Shown in pieces: positions 29,836-39,419 of a stretch of DNA of 51,063 bases (positions are counted from its first letter, which is position 1; each line of letters begins with the position of its first letter). The notes under the pieces were generated by a model, which had not been told where the DNA came from, ran no database searches, and saw only the letters and a program-made list of their open reading frames with translations. This DNA is from Candidatus Methanoplasma glyptotermitis (lineage in GTDB: Archaea > Thermoplasmatota > Thermoplasmata > Methanomassiliicoccales > Methanomethylophilaceae). Location of the stretch: NCBI GenBank assembly GCA_031267895.1, contig JAIRYF010000043.1:1-51063 (forward strand). Reading direction: 5' to 3'. Position numbers and translations under genes: made by a program.

Positions 29836-31320
29836 ATGAGATTACTATGTGCAGCCGCTGTTCTTCTGACTGTTATAGCAGGACTGTCTGCGATCGCACC
29901 GTTCGGTTCCGAAGCATCCTTTTCCGAATCGGACGGGGCTGTCTTTGAATACAAAACGGCAGGCAGCGGGACTGCGGGATCTCCGTACGAGAGTACGCTG
30001 CTCTCCGTATCATCTTCCGAGGAGGTCCTGACAATACCTTCCGCCCTGGAAGGATACCCCCTCAGGTACATAACGGGCGGAGGAGGATGCCTCGGAGTAA
30101 AGGCACTGGTCATACCGAAGACAGTCTTGCGCATATCTTCCGAAGCATTTTCCGGATTCGCGGATCTGGAAAGAGTGTATTTTACGGGAGACAGACCCGA
30201 TATGGAGCCGGCAGTCTTCCCTCCGGGCACGGAACTGCTGCATTCGCAGCCGTCCGCAGGATGGGGAGAGAGCTCTGCTGTGTATTACACGGGGACAGCA
30301 GCAGCCGGAGATTCCGTGATATCATATGCAATAATCGAGGGATATGCAACAGTGACCGGATTGGTACACGGAACCGATGTCAGAATCCCGAAAACGGTAT
30401 CCGGTCCCGGCGGGAGCGTTGCGGTTACAGAGTTGGATCAGGAGTCTTTCAGATACTCCGGAGTGGTTTCTGTCGTCCTTCCGGAAGGGATAAAGAGGAT
30501 AGGTACGAGAGCATTCTACGGATGCGAAACACTCGAGTCCGCAGTGATTCCCGATTCGCTTGAGACCGTATGCGACGAGGCGTTCAGAGAGTGCCCGTCT
30601 CTCGGGAACGTGAATCTCGGAAACATCCGTTTCATAGGATTCGAAGCGTTCAGGATGTGCGGTTCGTTCACGAGCCTGATCATTCCGGATACCGTTACGG
30701 TCATGAGAGAAGGAGCGTTCAGAGTATGTCCGGGCGTCAGAGTTCTGGTTATCGGGAGCGGGATATCCGAAATACCCGCATCGTGCTTCGATTATTACGC
30801 CGCACTCGAATCCCTTGAAATAAAAGGAAAAATTACGGTCGTCGGCAGTAATGCATTTTATGTTAGCCACGGATCGGATAACAGGCTGGTATCCGCAGAC
30901 CTGTCCGATGCAGTATCGATAGGAGGAAGCGCCTTCGTCAACCGCATTGCATTGGAGGAAGTGATACTGGGGAATTCTCTTGAAAGCATAGGAAGCGAAG
31001 CGTTTTCCGGATGCAGAGGAATAGTAAGCATAACTTTCCCGGAGACGCTGAAGAGCATCGGAGACAATGCGTTCTACGATTGCAGATCTCTTCGCGATGC
31101 GTATTTCCTGGGAAATATGCCGACGATCGGAGAAGGAGCGTTTTCCGGAGACACGGCCATCCACACGGATTCCGCGCACGCGGGTTCCTGGGCGGACTAC
31201 GGAGGAAATGTGGTAATCGACGGCAAATCGGGCACGGCCGTGCCGATCGCGGTTGCGATCGCATTCTCGGCCGCTGTCCTCTTCACTTTGCTGTTCATGC
31301 TCCGCAGGCACCGCAACTGA
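29836..31320 (+). CDS. BspA-like LRR surface protein with signal peptide and C-terminal TM anchor
   Basis: RIGTRAFYGCETLESAVIPDSLETVCDEAFRECPSL... repeats; VPIAVAIAFSAAVLFTLLFMLRRHRN anchor. Confidence 0.88.
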   Translation: MRLLCAAAVLLTVIAGLSAIAPFGSEASFSESDGAVFEYKTAGSGTAGSPYESTLLSVSSSEEVLTIPSALEGYPLRYITGGGGCLGVKALVIPKTVLRISSEAFSGFADLERVYFTGDRPDMEPAVFPPGTELLHSQPSAGWGESSAVYYTGTAAAGDSVISYAIIEGYATVTGLVHGTDVRIPKTVSGPGGSVAVTELDQESFRYSGVVSVVLPEGIKRIGTRAFYGCETLESAVIPDSLETVCDEAFRECPSLGNVNLGNIRFIGFEAFRMCGSFTSLIIPDTVTVMREGAFRVCPGVRVLVIGSGISEIPASCFDYYAALESLEIKGKITVVGSNAFYVSHGSDNRLVSADLSDAVSIGGSAFVNRIALEEVILGNSLESIGSEAFSGCRGIVSITFPETLKSIGDNAFYDCRSLRDAYFLGNMPTIGEGAFSGDTAIHTDSAHAGSWADYGGNVVIDGKSGTAVPIAVAIAFSAAVLFTLLFMLRRHRN

Positions 31321-31495
31321 CCCAAGTCTTACTTATTTTCCCGTTTGTCTGAATAAGCCGTCAGAATTTACCATTTTCAACAGTGCCAACCTGGGCACAT
31401 TCATAACCCCAGGCGGCGGTTTACGCAACAGTCCCGGATATCTCGGTATCTCTGGGGATAAAGATGGGCCGGAAGCCGGTCCGGGATGTGACAGA

Positions 31496-31794
31496 ATGAG
31501 ATCAGGTAACAAAAAGACGATCGGGGCGGCGGTGATCTTCGCAGTTGTGCTGATGGCATTGCCGCCGGCAGCGATGGTCTTGTCAGGCTCCTGTTCCCGG
31601 GCGAGGCGATCATGTCCGCCTCGGACGGGAAAGGGAATGAAGATCAGAGGAAAGCCGTAGTGATCGCAAACGGCAGTGTTGCCGATCGGCCGCAGGACGG
31701 GCGTCCGATGGCAAACGGTTCTGATCATAGGGGTCGCGCGGTCATCGCATGCGCCGTAGCAGCGGCGTTCCTGTTCATTCGCGGCAGGGTCTGA
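31496..31794 (+). pseudogene. Possible frameshifted small secreted/anchored protein
   Basis: MRSGNKKTIGAAVIFAVVLMALPPAAMVLSG in one frame; LFPGEAIMSASDGKGNEDQ...GRAVIACAVAAAFLFIRGRV in an overlapping frame. Confidence 0.3.
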
Positions 31795-31974
31795 TAACGA
31801 CCACGCGGGGCCGCATAAGCTGTTCTCCGGATGTGCGCGGTCCTTCTGGGCAGGCGGCTGCAGCGGCCGGGAACGGCTGTCTGCAAGGTAATGTGATACA
31901 GGAAGGCAGGTAAGTAAATATTTGACAGTGCCAGCATGAGATGGTTTATCCATCCGTAACATATTTCGCCCCCG

Positions 31975-32559
31975 ATGGAACTCATCGGAAAAATGGAACA
32001 TGGACCTGCCAGACGCTTCGGTGACGCCGAGGTATATCTGTTCCTCTCGCTGCTGAAAGAGGGCGGGAAGATAAGCAGACGGGGTGCCGCCGAGTATCTC
32101 GGTCTCGGGGAAGGGAGCGTAAGGAAGATCGCCGATATCGCGAAGAAGGCGGGGCTGATTCACGTGTTCCAAACGGGCATACGGATGTCCGATTATGGAG
32201 ATGAGTTTCTTTCTGGACTCCCGCTCCGAATGGTGAATATGGAACCGATCGATTCTGTAGTGGGGAGCAGCCAGCAGGCTGTGCTTGTGAAAGGCATGTC
32301 GTATAAGATAACCAACGGAATGATGCAGAGAGATGCGGGGATCCGCGCGGGGTCCTCCGGATGCACTACGTTCGTGATCCGGAACGGCCGCATGACCGTG
32401 CCCCCGGACTGGGATGCGGACAGGGAATCGCCGGAGCTGTCAGAACTTATAAGGAATGTGTCGGGTATGGCCGAGGACGATGTGCTTATAATAGGCGGGG
32501 ACGATGACCCCCCGAAAGCCAGGACAGCTGCTCTGACAGCCGCTTTGGAATTGCTGTGA
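31975..32559 (+). CDS. DUF4443-like archaeal wHTH protein
   Basis: ARRFGDAEVYLFLSLLKEGGKISRRGAAEYLGLGEGSVRKIADIAKKAGLI. Confidence 0.7.
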   Translation: MELIGKMEHGPARRFGDAEVYLFLSLLKEGGKISRRGAAEYLGLGEGSVRKIADIAKKAGLIHVFQTGIRMSDYGDEFLSGLPLRMVNMEPIDSVVGSSQQAVLVKGMSYKITNGMMQRDAGIRAGSSGCTTFVIRNGRMTVPPDWDADRESPELSELIRNVSGMAEDDVLIIGGDDDPPKARTAALTAALELL

Positions 32560-32728
32560 CCTCTGCGGAAAAGCGCACGCGGAACACAGCCGTTCGTTGG
32601 TTTTTTGGCTGCAGAAGATGTAATTTTCAGGCTGGCAGTATTGGCTGCATATAAACGGTATTATTTGCCGATAACTCCGACAGACCGCGATTTGTACTAA
32701 AAAATGAGCAATCGAACCAATGAGGGGA

Positions 32729-32748
32729 GAGGGAGTAATCCCTCTTTT
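32729..32748 (+). terminator. Short hairpin plus T-tract
   Basis: GAGGGA-GTAA-TCCCTC-TTTT. Confidence 0.45.
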
Positions 32749-33159
32749 CTATTCGACTTTATCCTTGCTTGCTTCATAAAGGGGGTAAATGCAACTTGAT
32801 CAGGGGGAGAAATGCAAAACCAACCTATATGCAAGAACGAACCACAGCGGTCCCGGCATGTCCGAACCGTTAACGTATGGACAGAAAAACTGCTGCTGTT
32901 TCCCGAAGCATACGTGGTAGGCCGGCGGCCGCAGAATGCACGGTAGTGGCGATTGAGAACATATCGGTCTGTCACGCTGTAAAAACATAATTTCAGAATG
33001 ATCCGGCTGAATTACCGGTACTCGATTGGCTGTATCTTTATCCGCAAATCTTACTTAAATCGCGTCATCTTTCTGTGTAACCGTCTTTGTCTATCCATCC
33101 AACTGCGCACATTAAATAACGCATCCAAACGCAATACGGCTGAGTACGGCCGGATTTTT

Positions 33160-34533
33160 ATGAACGCACTGAGACTGAAACTTGCCATTTGTCTTGCGGT
33201 TGCGATGCTGGTCGCAGTCATCACTCCTGCGGCCGGGTTCACCGTAAGCGAAACTGATGAAAGACAGGGCGTGGTTATAGACTTCGGTTACTGGGAAACC
33301 TCCTGGATTCCGCTCTCGTTCTATGAGGGCGAGGATGCAGTATCCGCCCTCGAAGAAGCATGTTCCGTTATGGGGTGGGATGTCATTTTCAACAACGGAG
33401 AAGTCTTTTCGATTGACGGAGAGGTAAGCCTGGTTGGAGTAAAATGGGGATTTTACGTTCTTGACAAAGGATCATGGGCTTATGTCGAAGATCCAGGATC
33501 GCGTGACATATCCGGCGAATCTGCGATCTGCTGGGCCAGGGCATCCGGTGCAGACAGCGTAATTCCCGGTACCGACGCTACCGGTTTCATGTATTACAGT
33601 TACGGCACGGGCGGCAGATCTTTATCATCAGGTGCTGACCTGAGGGTAATATCGCTTGCCCCGTCGGTTACGGAGACAGTAGCATACGTGGGCGGTGCCG
33701 ATCTCATTGTCGGGACGGACATCTACAGCAATTATCCGGAAGAGGTGGCCGCCGGCCGCAGCGAAGGGAAAATATCGGTTGTCGGCGGATATACGGATCC
33801 GAACTACGAGTGGATTGTCCGTCTTGCGCCGGATATTGTTTTCTGCGACGGGGGAACCGGAGAACATGTTACCATCGCAGACCGTCTGAGAAAGTCGGGG
33901 ATAGACTGCGTGGTACTGTACAACGCAACGGATGTCGAATCGCTGTACGACAACATGTGGATAACAGCTGCCGCTCTCGGGCTTTCGGAGAACGCAAACT
34001 CTGTCATAACGGCGGCAAGGAGTACTTTTGATGTTCTCAGGGGAGTGATAGGGCTGCAACCGGTGAAGCGGGTATTCGTTTCGTTATCCGCAGATCCTTC
34101 GCCGTGGACATCCGGTTCGGATACTTTCATGTCAGACATGGTTTCCGGACTTTCTGGATCGAACATATTCGACACGGCATCATCGTGGTTTATGGTTTCC
34201 AAAGAACAAATACACACAAAACAGCCGGAAGTGATTATCATCATCGGCGATTCCAAACCGTACAGCGAAGATTCATACATGAGATTGCTGGACAGCCTGG
34301 ATCCTCTATGGAAGGAGACTCCGGCCTACCGTAACGGAGAAGTTTACGTCTTTTCAGGAAAATCAGCCGATATTCTGTCCCGTCCCGGTCCGAGGCTGGC
34401 TGAGGCCGCAGAGCTTATAGCGAAAATCCTGCACCCCGGCCCGTTCACTGTGAGAGACCCAATGGACGTGGTCCCGAAGTACTTCGGTGACGATTACAGC
34501 TATTATCTTAAGTATCAGAGGGAGAGACTGTGA
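33160..34533 (+). CDS. BtuF/FecB-type substrate-binding protein with extra N-terminal DUF4430-like domain
   Basis: Signal peptide; VKWGFYVLDKGSWAYVED; then LRVISLAPSVTETVAYVGGADLIVGTDIYSNYPEE (TroA-like fold). Confidence 0.88.
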   Translation: MNALRLKLAICLAVAMLVAVITPAAGFTVSETDERQGVVIDFGYWETSWIPLSFYEGEDAVSALEEACSVMGWDVIFNNGEVFSIDGEVSLVGVKWGFYVLDKGSWAYVEDPGSRDISGESAICWARASGADSVIPGTDATGFMYYSYGTGGRSLSSGADLRVISLAPSVTETVAYVGGADLIVGTDIYSNYPEEVAAGRSEGKISVVGGYTDPNYEWIVRLAPDIVFCDGGTGEHVTIADRLRKSGIDCVVLYNATDVESLYDNMWITAAALGLSENANSVITAARSTFDVLRGVIGLQPVKRVFVSLSADPSPWTSGSDTFMSDMVSGLSGSNIFDTASSWFMVSKEQIHTKQPEVIIIIGDSKPYSEDSYMRLLDSLDPLWKETPAYRNGEVYVFSGKSADILSRPGPRLAEAAELIAKILHPGPFTVRDPMDVVPKYFGDDYSYYLKYQRERL

Positions 34534-36365
34534 AACGCATTGTACTGATTTTTGTGATTGCCGTGCTGGTGTTTCCGCCGGTATCCGGTACGTCATCCGC
34601 TGTCGACGGCGGAAAGGTCCTTCTTGATCTCGGTAACGGAAGGACATTCTGGTACCCGGCAGAAGGGAACACATACGGTTCCGCGGCGGAGATGTGCGCC
34701 TTGCAGTACGGGATTGATGCGGATGTGTCCGGTTCTGTTGTTATTGACGGCATCACATCCTCCGCAGCGGGAGCGCATTGGTCGTTCTACATCTGGGACG
34801 GAAAATGGGTGTACCGCCCCGATCTGTCTTCATCGTCGCCGTACTCGGGAGGGACCTTCGCTCTCGCATTCTACCCCGACGGAATCTTCCCGGCAGTCAC
34901 TCCGGACGAACCGTTTGCATGGACGCAGTTCGGAGGTTCGTCATCTGCTATGGGCGAATCGTACTCTGGAGGTCCGGAAGAACCGGCTCTTCCGGTAGAA
35001 TGGTATAAGACATACACCACAGGATACATCGATTCGGGGATAGTCGCCGCAGGAGATCTGTTATACCACACGACCGGAGGGGCCTTCGGAGTAGGCGGTA
35101 TCGATAAGGATCCATGGGTATACTGCATAAACAGATACGACGGATCGGAGGTCTGGAAGTTTCACGGAGTCTACGGAACGGGATACGAAGTCACAACTCC
35201 CCTGATAGTCGACAGCATGCTCATTGTGACATCCACAAGCGGAAACGTTTATCTGTTTGACCGTTTCACAGGGGAAGTCCTCGATACCGTCAGCATTCCG
35301 TTCGAACCGCCGATGGACCCTTCCGGCGATATCCTCTGGGACGGAAGGGTTTTCGTGACAGGCGGAACAACTCCGGTGTATGATTCGGGCGCAGTGTTTT
35401 TCGGCTCTGCTGACGGAAAGGTATATTCATATGCTGTCTCCGAAGAGTCGGGCTTCAGGCAGATCTGGACTTATGATCCTTCTGTCGGAAAAGGCTGTTT
35501 CTATTATCATGCGCCGACCGTCGCCGGCATAGATGGCAAAAGGATTCTGTTCATAGGCAACTATGACGGTTTCGTCCATGCTTTGGATGTATCCACAGGC
35601 AAAGCTGTATGGGTCAGACAGGTCGTGGATCTGAGCGCAGACAATATCCCTCAGCCCGGAACCCCAGGTTCGGCCGCATCGATATCGGTGAGTCCCAAGG
35701 GAGACATCCTGCTGGTCGGGTGTACGGACGGGGGCATGGGATCCATTACGGGATTCCTCCTCGGTTTGGATCCGAAAACAGGAACATCTCTGACAGCGGA
35801 CGGAAAAGAGTGGAGGATCGATGTGCTTGCGACATCCCCTGCCGTGTCCTATGACGGGTTCTATACATACGTTTCGCAGTCGGCCGCAGGAGCATCTTCT
35901 CTTGAAAATGCCGACGGCACCTCGGAAGCAGTGTCAGCAGCAATATACAAGTTCGATTGGAGCGGGAAGGTAATTTGGCACACCCGGACGTACCAGCTTA
36001 TGAAGGCTCCGCTGACACTCGCTTCCGGTGTCATATACAGCATGGACTATTCCGCCGGAGGCTTCTGGCCCACGGGAGGCGGCCTGACAGCTGTAAGTGC
36101 GGATGACGGGCACGAGATATGGAGGGTGCTGCTTGCCCCGTACTCCGCAGATTCATATTGTATGGTGCAGCCGACCGTTATTGACGGCAGAGTATACGTC
36201 GGCAATGATTACGGTGCGATGTACTGTCTCTCCGGCAATGCCGGACCGAGTTCCGAGGGGACGGATATAGTAGCTTTGCAGACCGTCGGTTTTGCGCATT
36301 GGTCGTGGGTGATGATCGCACTCATTTCGGTTATTGCTGCGGCACTGCTGATAAGATACTACTGA
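34530..36365 (+). CDS. PQQ-like beta-propeller surface protein with N-terminal DUF4430-like domain and C-terminal TM helix
   Basis: GTG start overlapping upstream TGA; AHWSFYIWDGKWVYRPD; repeats such as VYCINRYDGSEVWKFHG, VHALDVSTGKAVWVRQ, LTAVSADDGHEIWRV. Confidence 0.85.
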   Translation: MKRIVLIFVIAVLVFPPVSGTSSAVDGGKVLLDLGNGRTFWYPAEGNTYGSAAEMCALQYGIDADVSGSVVIDGITSSAAGAHWSFYIWDGKWVYRPDLSSSSPYSGGTFALAFYPDGIFPAVTPDEPFAWTQFGGSSSAMGESYSGGPEEPALPVEWYKTYTTGYIDSGIVAAGDLLYHTTGGAFGVGGIDKDPWVYCINRYDGSEVWKFHGVYGTGYEVTTPLIVDSMLIVTSTSGNVYLFDRFTGEVLDTVSIPFEPPMDPSGDILWDGRVFVTGGTTPVYDSGAVFFGSADGKVYSYAVSEESGFRQIWTYDPSVGKGCFYYHAPTVAGIDGKRILFIGNYDGFVHALDVSTGKAVWVRQVVDLSADNIPQPGTPGSAASISVSPKGDILLVGCTDGGMGSITGFLLGLDPKTGTSLTADGKEWRIDVLATSPAVSYDGFYTYVSQSAAGASSLENADGTSEAVSAAIYKFDWSGKVIWHTRTYQLMKAPLTLASGVIYSMDYSAGGFWPTGGGLTAVSADDGHEIWRVLLAPYSADSYCMVQPTVIDGRVYVGNDYGAMYCLSGNAGPSSEGTDIVALQTVGFAHWSWVMIALISVIAAALLIRYY

Positions 36366-36374
36366 GGTTTTTGC

Positions 36375-37517
36375 ATGGAAAATGAGGAAGAAACAAGAAT
36401 GAAACGTCTGATGAGTAAGGCCAAAAAGGGATTGGACGGCCTGAAAAAGGACATGGAAGATGCAGATGAAAGTGAAATCTCCCGTAAGAAGAGACGTTTC
36501 GCAGTGATCTGTGTTTTCGGGATTATCATGTCGGTCATCGCGTTTCTGATATCAATTTCGATATCGTCGGGAGGAGTCATACCCGTAAGCGAAGCACTTT
36601 CCGCAATGTTCTCGGCGATCGGCAAAGGCGGGGAGAATCTGGACGTGGTGGAACTTTACATCTACCAGGCAAGGCTGCCCAGGGCAATGGCCGCCATAGG
36701 CGTGGGGGCCGGACTGTCGGTGGCAGGATGCATGTATCAGGCGATAATCAGAAATCCGCTGGTGGATCCGTATATCACGGGAGTGTCGTCGGGCGCGGGG
36801 TGCTTTGCCGTATCGATCGTTGCGGTCGGTCTGTCGTTTCCGTTCATAGGATCAGGTTCCCTGTATCTTATCCCGGCCGCCGCCGTGATCGGAGGGCTTA
36901 TAGCTTTCGGAGCCACGATGACCGTTGCGGAAGGTGCCGGAGGTTCCGCCACCAATTACATACTGTCCGGAGTAATTGTGGGATTTGCTTTTGCCTCAGT
37001 GCAGACGATCTTCCTGTCTCTCGCCAAAGATAATCTCACCAACATTATGTGGTGGCTGTACGGTTCTTTTGCCAATATCACATGGGAGAACGCATGGATC
37101 GTATTCGTACCGTCTTTGGGAATATCCGTGGCAGCCATGGTCTGGGCGAGAGAGTTCAACCTGTTCATGATGGGAGAAGAACAGGCAAAACAGTTGGGAA
37201 TGAATGTGAAACTGTTCAAAAGGACGATGATGATAGTCGCATCCGTTCTCACTGCCGTATGTGTGGCGTTCGTAGGAATAATCGGATTTGTGGGTTTGGT
37301 TGTGCCTCACGCATGCAGAATGGCCCTCGGAGGAGACCACAGACTTGTTATGCCTGCCAGCATAGTGATCGGTGCGATGCTGATGCTCTTTGCAGATCTA
37401 GTTGCGAGAACTGCTATGATACCCTACGAGCTGCCCGTCGGGGCGATCACCGCGATGGTCGGTACTCCGGTGTTCGCATGGATGCTCATAAAGAAGGGGA
37501 GGGAGTATGATGGGTAA
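36375..37517 (+). CDS. FecCD/BtuC-family ABC permease
   Basis: QARLPRAMAAIGVGAGLSVAGCMYQAIIRNPLVDPYITGVSSGAG; GFVGLVVPHACRMALGGDHR. Confidence 0.94.
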   Translation: MENEEETRMKRLMSKAKKGLDGLKKDMEDADESEISRKKRRFAVICVFGIIMSVIAFLISISISSGGVIPVSEALSAMFSAIGKGGENLDVVELYIYQARLPRAMAAIGVGAGLSVAGCMYQAIIRNPLVDPYITGVSSGAGCFAVSIVAVGLSFPFIGSGSLYLIPAAAVIGGLIAFGATMTVAEGAGGSATNYILSGVIVGFAFASVQTIFLSLAKDNLTNIMWWLYGSFANITWENAWIVFVPSLGISVAAMVWAREFNLFMMGEEQAKQLGMNVKLFKRTMMIVASVLTAVCVAFVGIIGFVGLVVPHACRMALGGDHRLVMPASIVIGAMLMLFADLVARTAMIPYELPVGAITAMVGTPVFAWMLIKKGREYDG

Positions 37518-38298
37518 TCTGCTGGAAATCAGGGGATTAAACAAAACATTCGGAGACTTTGATGCTCTCAGCGACATAGAATTTGCTGTCGGCAGAGGGA
37601 AGATGATCGGACTCATAGGCCCCAACGGATGCGGAAAATCCACGATGATGAAATGTATATGCAAAGTCCACGAACCATCCTCGGGGACGATAACCATCGA
37701 CGGGAACGACGTAGGCACAATGAGGCCTTCGGAGGTTGCCAGGCTCGTAGCCAGCGTCCCTGCGGAGGCAGGACCGACATTCGGGATGTCCGTGATGGAT
37801 ATGGTGATGCTCGGAAGGTATCCGTACATCAACAAGATATGGTGGGAAGATCCGGAGGATGAGAGGATCGCCGCCGAGGCACTCAGAACCTTCGGCATAT
37901 ACGATCTGAGGAGAAAGCAGGTATCTCTGCTTTCGTCGGGGGAGAGGTCCCGGGCACTGATAGCCAAGGCGTATGTTCAGGAGCCCAAGCTTATGCTGGT
38001 GGACGAACCGACCGCACATCTCGATATGAAATACAAACTGCAGGTCATGGAATACCTGAGATCTATGTCCAAAACGGACATGACCGTCATGGTGGCAGAG
38101 CACGACATTTCCCTGATGGCAAGGTACTGCGATCTGTGCGTTATTATGAGAAAGGGGCGTATCGTCACGGTCGGCGATCCGAAGAAGGTTATCGATGCCG
38201 ATCTCATAAAAAATGTTTATGAGGTGGATTCCCGCGTAGGCCTCGATGAGGATGGCGAAATATACGTTCTGCCGAAAAGGTACGTCAGCGGAACATGA
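37507..38298 (+). CDS. BtuD/FecE-family ABC ATP-binding protein
   Basis: LIGPNGCGKSTMMKCICKVH; LSSGERSRALIAKAYVQEPKLMLVDEPTAHLDM. Confidence 0.95.
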   Translation: MMGNLLEIRGLNKTFGDFDALSDIEFAVGRGKMIGLIGPNGCGKSTMMKCICKVHEPSSGTITIDGNDVGTMRPSEVARLVASVPAEAGPTFGMSVMDMVMLGRYPYINKIWWEDPEDERIAAEALRTFGIYDLRRKQVSLLSSGERSRALIAKAYVQEPKLMLVDEPTAHLDMKYKLQVMEYLRSMSKTDMTVMVAEHDISLMARYCDLCVIMRKGRIVTVGDPKKVIDADLIKNVYEVDSRVGLDEDGEIYVLPKRYVSGT

Positions 38299-38461
38299 TC
38301 CCCTAACATCAGATCACGCCGGAGACAGTAGAGAGAAAAGACAGCTTACTGAAACGGTTTCTGACAGATGGTACGAGCCGCAACCGCATCTTTGGCCAAA
38401 CGCAGACAGCAATGAGATTGTACGGGACGGCCAGTACCTCCCTTATCCTTTTGATTCTGAG

Positions 38462-38767
38462 TCACACGAGTACCAGCAATCTGCTGAATCTGTAGTGCGT
38501 CCTCATTCGCACGATGTTTACTATGCCGGCGTATTCTCTGTCCGGTGATTCTCTCACTTCGTATACCAGACGGTTTTTGGAATTCAGACGTCTCGAATAC
38601 ATGTTTGAGGCCTGTCCGTGAAGCTTTTTGAACGGAGAAGGTGTCCGGAATGGGTTATTCTCCAGTATCTTGATTAATTCCCGGGCCTTCCTGTTTAGAT
38701 TGTCATCTTTAAGCATCATGAGGTCCCGCTCGGCCGCTTTGGTGACAGTCACAAGATATTTTTCCAA
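38462..38767 (-). CDS. YoeB/RelE-family toxin (Txe-like)
   Basis: ERDLMMLKDDNLNRKARELIKILENNPFRTPSPFKKLHGQASNMYSRRLNSKNRLVYEV. Confidence 0.85.
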   Translation of the reverse strand: MEKYLVTVTKAAERDLMMLKDDNLNRKARELIKILENNPFRTPSPFKKLHGQASNMYSRRLNSKNRLVYEVRESPDREYAGIVNIVRMRTHYRFSRLLVLV

Positions 38768-38997
38768 TCGAACACCTTCAGTTCGGATGTAGGGGTTTCT
38801 CTTGCTTCCTTGATTGCATCCAGCATGTCCGGGTCAGACAGGATGTATAATGTTTCTGTGATCTCATCCCAGTATTCTTCGCTTATCAGGACCATGTTTC
38901 CCTTTTTGGAAGTGACGACTACTCGTTCATTCTCCAAAACAGAATCCATAACGCTGAACAGCTCGTTGCGAGCCTGTGTCACATTCATGGTGGGCAT
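38749..38997 (-). CDS. Phd/YefM-family antitoxin
   Basis: MPTMNVTQARNELFSVMDSVLENERVVVTSKKGNMVLISEEYWDEITETLYIL; overlaps toxin by 19 nt. Confidence 0.85.
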   Translation of the reverse strand: MPTMNVTQARNELFSVMDSVLENERVVVTSKKGNMVLISEEYWDEITETLYILSDPDMLDAIKEARETPTSELKVFDWKNIL

Positions 38998-39419
38998 GCT
39001 TCGGTATTTACAGAACGACATATAAATGTACGCTTTTACGGCATAAACGGTTTGTCTAGATTCCGATAACAATTCATGACAGCATCCGATTGCACCTTCC
39101 TCCTTTCCGTCTGGTACGAACCGACTGCGGCTTTGTTTCACCTATGCCTCCGATAATCATGATGCCGTATACGGGACCGTCTCCTTTGCCGAATCAGAGA
39201 AATACAATGTACCGCGGCTCGCGCATGCGTTATTCCTGGACAGTCTTGTGCCGCCGGAATAGGAGCAGAATTGTCCGTTCCCAGCGGTATGCATATGCGG
39301 AATGAGGCAAAATACCGAGTAACGTACGCATGAAACTTCTTTAACAGGAAACCGTTACTCCCTGTGTTCCGATAAAGCAGAGAAACGGCGGCTGCAAACA
39401 TGGTATCGGGTGTGTCTAA

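Noticed and set aside
31333-32172. 279-aa minus-strand ORF
   Set aside because: Overlaps the DUF4443-like gene antisense; sequence looks random.
39075-39320. Protein-like stretch ...YASDNHDAVYGTVSFAESEKYNVPRLAHALFLDSLVPPE followed by TAG
   Set aside because: No convincing start, too short and no family similarity recognised; could be chance or a remnant.
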